This document shows positions 46,965 to 58,505 of a DNA stretch of 64,000 bases, piece by piece. Position 1 is the stretch's first letter, and every line of letters begins with the position of its first letter. The stretch is taken from NCBI GenBank assembly GCA_000349905.1, contig KB722775.1, forward strand, positions 1 through 64,000. Direction: 5' to 3'. The notes under the pieces are model-generated. The model saw only the letters and a list, made by a program, of their open reading frames with translations, searched no databases and had not been told where the DNA came from. A program made the position numbers and the translations under genes. This DNA is from Volvariella volvacea V23 (lineage: Eukaryota > Basidiomycota > Agaricomycetes > Agaricales > Pluteaceae).

Positions 46965-49900
46965 ATGTTGCCCAAGGTTGCGACCCACATCATCCACACG
47001 ACCTCTAGGGCGGCAGCTGCCGTCCAGAACCAAACATACAATTTCAGAAATGTTCTCCAGCTCCAAACGTCTGGACCGACGAATGGCCCAACATCTCTGA
47101 GTCCTTGGAACAACGGTACTGGCAGCTCAAATTGGAGCAATAATGGTCCTGGCCCCGGTGGGGCAAAAAACACTGGAAGTAGATTTTACAGCGGCTACAC
47201 AGTGAGTCATTTTTGCAACAATTGCTGTTTAAAAAAGTTCTCACCACTGCTGTTGCGTATGGTGGTTCCATCAATGCTAGGGTCCTCTTCGGGCTGTTAC
47301 ACAAGCAAATGCGGTGACATCCAGTGATAGCAACGCTGGGCACAGTGACGAGGCAGACGAGATCCCCCAACGTCGCGTCGCGTTCACCCCAAAACGTACC
47401 CGTCTGCGGAGCAGTAGTTTGTCACTCAATGTTCAAGATCGTCTTGAACGAGGAGAGACATTGGGTATCCTCAAAACGGTGCAGATGCATGCTCGGTCCA
47501 AGCATGCATTCGCCCAACCACCGGTCCCTTCCTTGGAGAATGCTGCTTCGACCCCCACTTCCACGCGTCCCCGTCGCAATTCCACCTCTTCGACCCATAG
47601 CGACGAGGTGGCCATCGACTCACAGTCATCTGCACCTGCCCTCGTTCGTCACAATTCTACGGTTGCTGCTTCGTCTCATCAGGATGGTTCTTCGGTCTCC
47701 CCTCCCCCTCCCCCTCCTTCGGCTTCCTCACAAACAACTTCGGTAAACAATACGGCTTCACAGGACTCTCAATCCGTCTCCAAAGACTCAGAGGACTACC
47801 TCGCTCTGCGCGCGGCTGCTGACACCCGCAATCCTGTCAAAGTGTTAAAGGCCGTGAAAGAGTTCAGGAAGAATGCTACTCAGCCCTCTGTTCGCGAGTT
47901 TAATACGGCTCTTTCGGTTCTTTTGGAGACACGACAACCTGGTGATTCGCTGCAGGCCATTCTGGAAACGTATAATGACATGATTAGGCGCTCTTTGCTG
48001 CCCAATCACATCACGTACTCCACTCTCATCCAGGCATTCTTGGCTCGGGATTTAGAGGTTCAGCAGATCATTCAATCCCTTGAAGCTCGTTCTAAACGTC
48101 GCCCGGTTACCGGTGATATGGAGGTGTCAACCGCGCATTCTGATGCACAGCGTCTGGAGGAATTGAAAGCTGAGAATAATTTCCCCTCAGCTATGTCACT
48201 TTTCGAGGCATTACTTTCAATGTCGACGCCTCGGTCCATCGCTGGTATCAGGCCAAACATTTACAACGGGCTTCTTCGTTCAGCGGCACTCCACGGTTCA
48301 TTGTCATCGGCCATTCATATCTTTGCGCAACTCGAGGCTCGTCGGGATATTAAACCGGATACATTGACCTACAAGTACCTCCTTCACGCGTACTCCACTG
48401 CTCTTGATATGGCTGGAGCGGAGGCTGTATTCGAGGATTACAAGCAAAAGGTCGCAGGTGGTTTACTTAACTGGTCGGAGCGCTTCACTACTCAGGAACA
48501 TCGTCGTATCGTCATTCAACTGTACAACCAAATGATTGACATTTACTTCAAGAGTGGTCGTCCAGAGAAGGCTGTATCTCTCCTTGAAACGATGATCGCC
48601 TCTCCCGTTTCTGCAGAGTTTGGTCCCTCAGACGTTCCTCCCCCTGCTTCATCGACCTTTACATCAATCCTCGCCGGTTTTATCGAATCAGGCGATTTGG
48701 AATCTGCACAAACGTGGTTCGATCGTTTGTTGGAACAAGAGACATACCTCGCGGATCCGTATCAACCCCTTGCAGGTGGCCACGCTATGCGTCCCGACTT
48801 TGCTGCCTGGGAGACCATGTTGATTGGTTTGGCGCTCGAGGGCACACCGGCTTCTGTGGATTCGTTGAACCGTCTCTTCGTCCAACTCAAGGCTGACCAA
48901 AACATCAACGCTCGTGTTCTCGATCAAGTCGTCGTCTTCCAAGCAAATATGAGACAGCTCAAACAAGCTGATGATGAACGTGCTGCGCAATTGCTGGACT
49001 TCCTCTCGAAGGAAGTTGCATATTCCGAGATTCCCGAAGCTGGAAGTATTCCTACCGTGTATCGGAAACGTTTGGAAATGGTCAGGAGTATTAGAAATGC
49101 TTATGTTGATCGTGGCGATATCGAATCTGCGATCAACACTGTTCGCACTTTCATTCAGGTCAACCTCGACGAGCGCAGAAAACTCGGCCCATCAACTTTG
49201 GACGTTATGCAAAGGATGGCATTGGAGCTTCAGGCTGAGGTCTATGAACGATATCTCTCATCCCATTTAGACTGGGATGTCTGTGTCGCATTGAACAGGA
49301 TCGCTGATAGCGTTAGGGTTGGCCTACAGCACCAATTCGTACCTGTCGTGCTTCATTCCTATGGTGTCGCTCGGGTAACGGATGCTGGTCACGCTGCCAT
49401 CGCTGGTATGGGGCTCAGGGATTGGGAGGTGCTCTTGTTCACCGCTCTTCAATCTGATGCCTCGCAACAGCCCGAAGGATTCGCATTCCCAGGTCTTACA
49501 AGCTTGCTGCAGGATATGGCTCAATTCAAGGTCGAGTTTGATAAGATCCAACCCACCGTGATTCAAGGCACACTTAGGCAACTAGTTGCCTCCCTCGGTC
49601 CCCAAGAGACGAGCGCGTTCCTCTCCTCACTTGGCCCTTCCTTCGCTAGCGTTGTAGGTACCCCAGCTCAAAGTTCACCCATCTTCGAAGAGGTCCTTTC
49701 CGAGTTCTCTGCTGGCGCATCCCCCCTCCCTTCTCCTATGCTTACCACGGCGTCGCCCCAACGAGTTTTCGTCGATGCTCGGCGAACTAAGATGATTGAG
49801 GAACCTTTGGCAGCTCTTCTCAAGCGACCTTCGAACGGCAAGACTCATCGCGATCTCGTTTTGGACGCTTATACTCGCTACGTGTCTGGTTTGGATAGTG

Positions 49901-51459
49901 GCAAAGCTCCGGCTCCAGCTACCATTGGACGACTTATCCAGGCTTTGGGTCGATTAAACGAGATGGAGAAGCTCCGGGTTGTGTACGAGCGTGCACAGGA
50001 GGTGTTAAGGTCGCTGGAGAGCCGCAAGAAGTTGCAAGCCGACTCGTGGTTCATCATTGAAGACAGCATGGTGATCGCTATGGCCCACTCTGGGGACATT
50101 GAGGCTGCTCACCTCCATCGCCAACGGGTGCTTGAGAACGGAGGCTCGCTCACCGCTGACGCTTATGGCGCTTTGATCCTCACCGTCAAGGATACGACGG
50201 ACGATGCTACCAATGCATTGGCATTGTTCCAGGAATCCCAGGCTCATGGTGTCCCACCCAACCAGTACCTCTACAACAACATCATCTCCAAGCTGTCCAA
50301 GGCTAGAAAGGCGGACCACGCTCTCGAACTGTTCAACCAAATGAAGGCCCAGAATGTCCTGCCCTCTTCGATCACTTATGGCGCCGTCATCGGTGCTTGT
50401 GCTCGAGTTGGTGACGTGCAAAGCGCGGAGACGTTGTTTGAGGAGATGGTTCAGGCGAAGAACTTCAGACCCCGTGTACCGCCATTCAACACGATGATGC
50501 AGCTTTATACGACGACCAAGCCTGATCGTGAGAGGGCGTTGTTCTATTACGAGCAGATGTTGAAGGCACATGTTAAGCCCACTGCTCACACCTACAAGGT
50601 AAGCGAAACCAGTCGGGCGTGAAGTGTATGATGGCTGACGATGATGATTAGCTTCTCATGGACGCTTATGGGTCGATCGAGCCAGTCGACGTGCCAGCTA
50701 TGGAGAAAGTATTCGAAACACTCCAACGAGACCCATCTGTTGAAGTACAGGGTACCCATTACGCATCCCTCATCAACGCGTATGGTTGTGTACAGAAGGA
50801 TTTCGATAAGGCTGTCGCCATCTTCAATTCTATCTATCGTGCACCCGGCAACGAAACACCATCGACTCCAAGCTCGCCAGCGACCGAGGCATCGCTCTCC
50901 TCCTTCTCATCTTCACCCGTCACTGTAGCATCCAACCCTCACACTCCGGCTCCTGATGCAGTTGTTTTCGAGGCTATCATCAACGTCTTGGTCACCCATC
51001 GTCGCACCGATCTCCTTCCCGAGTATATCAACAAGATGAACGCGTCTGGTGTTCATATGACCGCGTACATTGCGAACTTCTTGATTAAAGGTTATGCAGT
51101 TGTCGGTGAATTGGACAGAGCACGGGATATCTTTGAGTCTTTGGTCGATCCCCCTGTTGGCGTTGCCGCGCCCAACAACCATGCTCCACACGACCCTAGT
51201 GCTTCGAGCACTGTCGATCCCATGGCACCCGTTTATCGCGAGGTACGACCTTTGGTTTTGGAACACTGTTCGTCGCGCTGATTCTTTTCCGCCTATCTAG
51301 CCCTCAACATGGGAAGCTATGGTTCGTGCCGAGTTAGGTGCTGGCAATCGCGCACAAGCTCTCGATCTCTTGGAACGATTGAAGGCCAGGAAATACCCCG
51401 AAGCAGTTTACAACCGTATCAGTGGAATAATGGTGGATCGATCAATGATTTCTTCATGA
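46965..51459 (+). CDS. Mitochondrial pentatricopeptide-repeat (PPR) protein
   Basis: Large PPR protein, in the family a sequence-specific RNA-binding factor for mitochondrial transcripts. Exons: 46965-47201, 47281-50598, 50652-51242 and 51301-51459, for 1434 residues. The N-terminus (MLPKVATHIIHTTSRAAAAV) is basic with few acids, as in mitochondrial import signals. Ser/Pro/Thr-rich sequence follows, then dispersed PPR-like helices: NALYNDMI-type repeats such as FNTALSVLLE, NHITYSTLIQAFLA, NIYNGLLRSAALHG and DTLTYKYLLHAYSTALDMAG. A denser C-terminal array follows (NQYLYNNIISKLSKARKADH, SSITYGAVIGACARVGDVQS, PFNTMMQLYTT). The C-terminal exons add further repeats with a Ser-rich insert. No SMR or DYW domain is seen. 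The target RNA is unknown. Confidence 0.93.
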
Positions 51460-52553
51460 GTCCTTCAGCAACTCTGAGATTTCTTTGATCTGCTCTCACT
51501 GTTTTTCTCATCTGTCATGGTTTATCCCCTCCGGGGTTGTATCGTTATAATTCGAACTCCTCGTCGCATGCATAGAACTCGCACTCGCATCAATTGGCAC
51601 ACATTCAAGTCGTCGACACCATAGCATATCCCTGATATCCTGCTCGCATATACTCATTGCATCAATTAATCAATCGCGCATTGACATACCCATTTTCCTT
51701 ACATCCGCCTTCCTCGCTCCCACACATCCGACCGTCTTCGACGCTCTCGCTACCCCGGCCCAATGGGAATCCATCGCTTTATCTGAGTATCATGTATCAT
51801 ATATTGACATTTTTTTCTTTTCCTTCTGACCGTACATCTTCTACACCCAAAAGGCACACCTGGGCCGATTCTAATTGCTTTACTGTACGATTACAAGCTC
51901 GAATCAAGTCACTTTTATTTCTTTTGCTCCTTTAGTTATCTCACTTCGTTTGGTCGTTCTTACTTGCCCTGCACTTTGAGTTGCGAGCCAGTAGGGCTTT
52001 TCATCTTTCAAGTGCGGGCACTTTTTGATCGTAGTTAATCAACCAAACCCCGTATGGCCTCTTTTTAGTTATCTCGCTATTGGTATTAGTATTGTGCTCC
52101 GTATGATAGATTTATTAGCTACGTGTTAGGTAGTAGAGTCGGAGCTGTCATCACCCCCTTCTGGACCTTTTAGATGACAAAAATGTAGTAAGAGGATTCT
52201 CCTCTCATTTTGCTGCGCGATACCAATTTAAATCATCCGCCGAGCCCCTACGGTGGTGTCCGAAGCTACACACCTGGCCTTCCGAGTGCTGAGCCCAAGG
52301 TCCAAATTCTACGGTTTGTGGTTTGGGTCAAGTCCCACTCTCTGGCCTCAGTCTGCACACTAGTGTTTGCTTTGCGTTTATGACGATTGCCGCTGAATGC
52401 GATCCACAGCTCGTGGGTTCCCTGAATCGGTCGGCGCCGATTGTACCTTTCTTCCACCGAGTTCGCCGTTCACGCGTTTTTTGACCAAAAGTCTGCCTAT
52501 CTGGGCGCGTTATCTCAACGTTCAACAGGTCTGAGGTCAAGTCACGCGTTCCG
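51460..52553. other. Intergenic before the P450 pair
   Basis: No coding signal is recognised. The stretch is T/C-rich around 51660-51960. It carries the 3' region of the PPR gene and the promoter of the first tandem P450. Confidence 0.5.
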
Positions 52554-55193
52554 ATGGTTGAAATTCCACCGGGATTCATCTACATTGGTCAAAACTTGCC
52601 GCGCATACTTACACCCCCTGCTTGCGTGTATTTGTTGAATTTTCTCGTCAAGAATTGCTTGGGGTGTGCTCTTTCTGAATGGCAGCACAACTGGGCATAC
52701 GCGCTCTCTTTCCCTGTAGCGCTGTTTGTCAAGGTTCAGTGGAGAGACTATGTTGATAGGAGGACAGCACGCGCGTTGGGAGCGGAGTCGATCCCAAGGA
52801 TACCTGACCGCACGCCTGGGGGTATCGCGTTACTGATGGCTTCCGTCAAGAATGGGAAGACTGGTTATCCAGGTAAGGGCTTTATCATGCATCGCCAGTG
52901 TGTTATTGACAAACGCAATCCTTGAAGGGGATGGGCTCGATGACTACATTAACTCACTCGGGCACACATTCATCTTAAGGTTGCTGTTCTCTAATTGGGT
53001 TGGTATATGCATGTACATATCATCTATGAACTTGATCTCATGAAGCTCTGCAAACCCTCGCAGATTCTCACGTCGGAGCCAGCATACACGAAGGTAAATG
53101 ACATAATTGCATCTCACCTGTGTTTGAAATGCGAATACATTGGTCAGGCCATCCTTTCAACACAATTTGATGAATTTGAGAAAGGTGCTGAAATGCAGAG
53201 TGTGTTCCATTCGCTGCTTGGGGCCGGAATTCTGGCAGTAGATGGTACGTCGCCGTTAAAAAAAATTATTAAGGCTATCTAAGTAGACCCCTTGAACTCG
53301 CCTCCGATTTGAAGGGGAAGTGTGGAGGTTTGCCATTTTCCCTTATTTTTTCTATCAATTACAGACCATATGTTTTTTTCCACAGACTCCATCGTACATT
53401 GGCTCGGCCATTCTTTACCAAGGATAAAATTCAGCACTTCGACATATTTGACCGACATGCGGAAGATGCATTGCATCAAATACGCACTCGGCTACGTGAG
53501 GGCTACCCTGTCGATTTCCAGGTAATCGCCTTCCTTCAGCCGGGTGCCCACTTCTGACAGCGCATCTAGGACGTGATCTCTCGCTTCACTCTGGATAGTG
53601 CCACAGAATATCTCCTAGGTCACGATGTCAAATCACTTTCAGTCGGTCTTCCCTATCCCCATTACTCTCACTTATATCAAACGCCGCAGGGTCTTGCTTC
53701 TTCCCACCCAGCCAACAAGTTTGCGCAGGCGCTCTTCGCGGCGCAGGTTCATACTGCCGCTAGAGCACGATATGGTGAAAAATGGCCACTGTTTGAATTT
53801 TGGAAGGATAAAGTCAAGGGACCAATGAGAATCGTGCATGAATTCATTGAACCAATTTTGTACGATGCCATTGCAGCTAAGAAGCAAATGCAGATACGTG
53901 GGGTGTCGGACAATAAAGAATCTGATACGCTTTTGGAGCAACTTATCAGTTCCACAGATGGTGCGTCCTTGTATCATATATGCCACCACATAGATGCAAT
54001 TGAGTAATGCAGACTTCACTTTTCTACGCGAGGCCATTGTATCCTTCCTCCTCGCTGGTAGAGATTCGGTTAGTATTCCGGCCATTGTCTAGTGTGCTTC
54101 CTAATCGCTTCAAGTGCACATAATCAGACTGCCAGTGCTGTGACGTTTGCCGTTTACATGCTTGCTGAGCACCCAAAGGTCTTGCGAAGGCTTCGTGAAG
54201 AAATTATGAGCGAGGTAGGACCCACTCAACGACCAAAGTACGAAGATTTCCGTAGTATGAAATACTTGAGAGCGGTCATAAATGGTAGTTTTACTCCTGC
54301 ATCCATTTTTGAGGGATAATGGCTAACAATTTTTTGATCTAGAAACGCTGAGATTGTATCCCCCAGTGTATGTCATTAACTGACCGTCTGCGTATAATTC
54401 TGACGGTTAATCTGACAGCCCATTCAACTCGAGGTGAGCGGTTACAAGAAATCGTACAATAACATCTCAGCACAGGCACCAGATTTCCCATCGAGCCAAC
54501 GACGTGGGCGCCATTGACCCCGAATGGGAAGCGTTTCTATGTTCCTACACAAGCCAAGTATGTATAGTCATTTCTACTGAGGCTCTGCTTGCTTATGCCT
54601 ATTGCTCTAGGACAATATATAGTGCTTGGATGATGCATCGTCGGAAGGATCTCTGGGGTCCAGATGGTGAGTGCCTATATACACTCCCTCCTTCCGACAC
54701 CATATAATAAATCTGAATTTTTCTATCATTGGTTATGATACCACCACATAGTCCTTATATTCGATCCGGACCGGTTTCTCGATCACCGTTTGGATGAGTA
54801 TCTCACTCCCAATCCAAATATCTTCCTGCCATTCAGCACCGGTCCAAGAACTTGTCTGGGGCAGCCTTTTGCATACAACGAGATCTCGTTCTTTCTTGTT
54901 CGGTTATTGCAGTCTTTTGAGAAAATTGAAGTGGACGTGGACGCGCAACCGGAGGCGCTCAGGCCTCCCAAAAGCTGGAGCGAGGGCGTGAAGTATGACA
55001 CCCCCGGCATGGGAGATGACGAACCGAAAGAGAGGACAAAGGAAGTGGAGAAGGTTTGGATAAGGACTCACCTGTCATCGTACTCTGTGGTGAGCACCCC
55101 AGTTCTTTTAGATAGAATACTTGTGGAACCTATCTTGTGCCTATACAGGGCGGTTTATGGGTCAGGATGCAGGAAGCCAGCGGAAACGACTGA
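52554..55193 (+). CDS. Cytochrome P450, CYP63-like, tandem copy 1
   Basis: Membrane P450 resembling CYP63, a basidiomycete family of the CYP52 clan linked to alkane, fatty-acid and xenobiotic oxidation. Fifteen in-frame exons: 52554-52872, 52928-52998, 53064-53093, 53148-53244, 53315-53327 (13 bp), 53386-53521, 53570-53960, 54013-54068, 54128-54284, 54343-54367, 54419-54433, 54483-54557, 54611-54666, 54752-55089 and 55149-55193, for 607 residues. Landmarks: N-terminal PPGF and a hydrophobic anchor, [13 protein letters not shown] (helix C, WxxxR), I helix LLAGRDSTAS, K helix [23 protein letters not shown], and heme loop [10 protein letters not shown] with the Cys ligand. Everything expected of an active enzyme is present. 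The next gene has the same exon layout. Confidence 0.93.
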
Positions 55194-55463
55194 ACTTCTG
55201 CCACCTTAAAACGTAAAGCTGGACCATACTCCCGTGTATCCCATGCAATCACTATATCTTGTGACTAGTTTTATTGTGGACGTCGACACCAATGCGTGGT
55301 GGAATATTATGGGGTGATCGATCTCAGATCCATGATGTTCAGGGTCCGAAAGCAAACAGCGCCCAGGTACACATGAGCTTTAACCCTGTTCGTCCTCTAG
55401 CTTGCACCATCTTCTATCTGTGGGCGTTGGAATTTCCCAATCGCTGAGGCGAGCACACAAGCA

Positions 55464-58058
55464 ATGGTTGATATCCCACCGGGATTCACTTATCTCGCTC
55501 GACGTTCGCCGCACATAATAACGCCCCTGGGATGTGTATACTTGCTGAACCGGCTTGCTAACATTTATTTTGGTTATGCCGTGCCAGGATGGCTGTCCGT
55601 AGTAGTGTACATGCTTTCGTTGCCCACTGCCCTCTTTTTGAACGTTCAATACCAGAACTACGTGGATTGGAAGACGGCTAGGGCAATGGGTGCTGAGTTG
55701 CCACCGAAGTTACCTGATCGCACGCCTGGAGGGCTTGCAATATTGATGGCTGCAGTCAGGAACCACAGGGATGGATATCCAGGTGAGTATAGCGCTTGTG
55801 CTTCTTGTATTTGTGCCCTAAGTTATTGTAAAGGCGAAGACTTGGAACCTTTCATTCGCGAGTTCGGACATACATTCGTGCTAAGACTTTTGTTCACTAA
55901 TAGAGTGAGTGGATTGTCTTCTCGATCCTTTGATAACCCCTGTATTGACTTGTTTCACCGTAGATTTTCACCACTGAGCCTGGGTATCTTAAAGTAAGCT
56001 ATACGTAGGCTCTGAGGTCGAACTCAATTCGTGTGTGCTAGGCAATTCTTGCAACACAATTTGAAGATTTCGACAAAGGGGTTGAGATGAAAAGAATAGT
56101 GAGTACACTCTTAGGGAGAGGTGTCTTTGCGGAAGATGGTACGTTCCAACTGTAGCGAATAGCATGTCCTTGACTCTTAACTGTACGCGGACCTGATTAG
56201 GGGAAATCTGGAGGTCAATTCTTATGATTGCAAGAAAGCAAGATTATTAAACGACACTTATTTTCAGATTCCATCGCTCAATCTCACGACCTTTCTTCAC
56301 CAAAGATAGAATTCAGCACTATGACATTTTTGATAGGCATGCAGAAGAGGCTTTGAATCAGATGCGTGCCCGACTAAAGGAAGGATACCCTGTTGACTTC
56401 CAGGTACGTTCCTCTGCTGTATCTAGAATTCTATTTACGATCAGGGAAATTGAATATTTGGTCATTCAGGAGCTTGTCTCTCGGTTCACGCTTGATAGTG
56501 CTTCCGAGTTCCTCTTTGGACAGGACGCTAAATCACTCTCTGCTGGCATGGCCTATCCGCACTATTCTCCCCTCCACGAACAGCAACAGCAGCTTACTGC
56601 CTCACACCCAGCAAATAGATTCTTCAAAGCTCTAGCTGAAGCACAGTTAAAAACATCCTTCCGTGCTCGATACGGAAGCTATTGGCCACTCTTTGAGTTT
56701 TGGGAGGATAGAGTCAAGGGACCAATGAAGATTGTGCACGACTTTATCCAACCCATCCTGGAAGAAGCGTTGAGAGCAAAGAAAGAGATGGAAGAAAAAG
56801 GACTCATGGAAAACAAGGAGCCTGATACACTTGTAGAGCATTTGGTCAATTCGGTGGATGGTGAGCACCTATCATCTTTCGTTGAATAGTTGGTTGTGCA
56901 GCTCACTCCCTAAGACCAAATCATAATACGGGATGAGATAATGACTTTACTCGTGGCAGGAAAAGATACGGTGAGCATAGACAACTTCTCGTATGATTAA
57001 TACAAAACATGACATTCGTATCACTAGACCGCAAGTGCCTTAACATTCATAGTGTATATGTTGGCGGAACACCCTAGTGTCCTAAGAAGGCTTCGAGAGG
57101 AGATATCGACCCAAATAGGGCCAACAAGGCGGCCAACTCCTGAAGACTTCCGTGATATGAAATACTTACGGGCGGTTATAAATGGTCCGTGGCCTCTTCA
57201 TTCAGGGCAGTTCTTACTTGGCTAACCATATCATCTCATAGAAACTTTGAGGCTATACCCACCAGTGTATGTCCCTCTCATTTTCTTTGTTAGCATGACG
57301 CTGATTGTTGGATGTTACAAAGCCCATTCAACTTCAGGTTAGAGGGGCACCCTTTGCTTTTTCAAAATCTAACTACTCTATGCAGGATCTCGAACAAACC
57401 TACTTCGTGGGCGCCTTTAACCCCTGATGGCAAGCGGTTTTATATTCCACCGAGATCTGGGTACGAATCCTCGTGATGGTTTGTTGGGACTTAGCTAATG
57501 ACCCCATGCTATTCAGAGCTATGTACAGCGTTTGGATGATGCACCGTCGAAAAGATTTGTGGGGGCCAGATGGTGCGCATATTCCAGAAGAGGCTTGGAA
57601 AATACTTATTCCCAGCTCAGCATTGATATTTGACCCGGATAGATTCCTCGACAACCGTCTGCACGAATACCTGGTGCCGAACCCATATATATTTCTCCCT
57701 TTCAATGCAGGTCCAAGAATCTGTCTGGGTCAGAATTTTGCCTACAATGAAGTGTCATTTTTCCTCGTGAGGCTATTGCAAGCTTTCGAGGAAATTGAAG
57801 TCGATGTAGAAGCTTTGCCAGAAGATTGTAGAGTCCCAAAGAGTTGGAACCGGAGCGGAAAATGTAAAGACGATGGGGAGGTGGCACAAGAGAGAACGAA
57901 AGAGGCCGAGAAGATTAGGCCAAATAATCACTTGACTTCATATGCAATGGTGGGTTTTTACGAAACTAAATTTGAGTTGTGTTCTTGCGTCCTAAACTTA
58001 CTGACGTCAGGGGGGGGCTATGGGTCCGAATGAAGGAAATCAGTACACACTAAGCTAA
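55464..58058 (+). CDS. Cytochrome P450, CYP63-like, tandem copy 2
   Basis: Tandem paralog of the preceding gene with the same 14 intron positions. Exons: 55464-55782, 55834-55904, 55964-55993, 56042-56138, 56201-56213 (13 bp), 56268-56403, 56470-56860, 56915-56970, 57028-57184, 57242-57266, 57323-57337, 57386-57460, 57517-57572, 57621-57949 and 58011-58058, for 605 residues as read. Landmarks: PPGF, a hydrophobic N-terminus, IWRFHRSISRPFF, I helix LVAGKDTTAS, K helix [23 protein letters not shown] and heme loop FNAGPRICLG. Oddity: the last exon begins with seven G. Copy 1 predicts GGLWVRM there, but the frame as written gives GGAMGPNEG, so one extra G shifts the last ten or so codons. The catalytic part is unaffected. 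Substrate unknown. Confidence 0.92.
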
Positions 58059-58505
58059 TCATTAGCGTGCCCTGCTTGGGTATTGGCCTGGGTCTCCAGT
58101 TTATAGAAGGGACTCCTGTTATTTTCACTCACGAATATTCCATTCAAAATAAATCCAAAAAGTCTTAACGCATTATAGGGCATCATGGAAATGTTGTCTT
58201 CGAAAGATGTTTAGCTGTGGTGTTCCTTCCCTCTCTTTCACCTGTTCGATTTCTTCGCTACCAAAGATGATGCCGACGATACAAAATTCGTGTTACTAGT
58301 ACCGGAACAATAGGTAGGCTTGTGCGTCGTAATTAAAGCAAGAAGGTAGCTTGCGTGCCGCTGCTAGCAGTTCTCTATCCTCCTTACATAAGCAAACGTA
58401 CCCAACAAGTGTCAACACCACGCCCAGCACAGCACTGGTACCCTCAATCAGGCTCATCTGAGCCGTCTGACGAAAATTCGCCATTAATTTACGATCCTCG
58501 TAATT
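58059..58505. other. Intergenic between P450 copy 2 and GH85
   Basis: It contains AATAAA at about 58148, a plausible polyadenylation signal for the P450, and the promoter of the GH85 gene. The frame open upstream of 58506 has no ATG. Confidence 0.5.

Noticed and set aside
58355..58505. Possible N-terminal extension of GH85
   Set aside because: The upstream frame has only a GTG start and is out of frame with the enzyme; ATG 58506 gives the expected family start.
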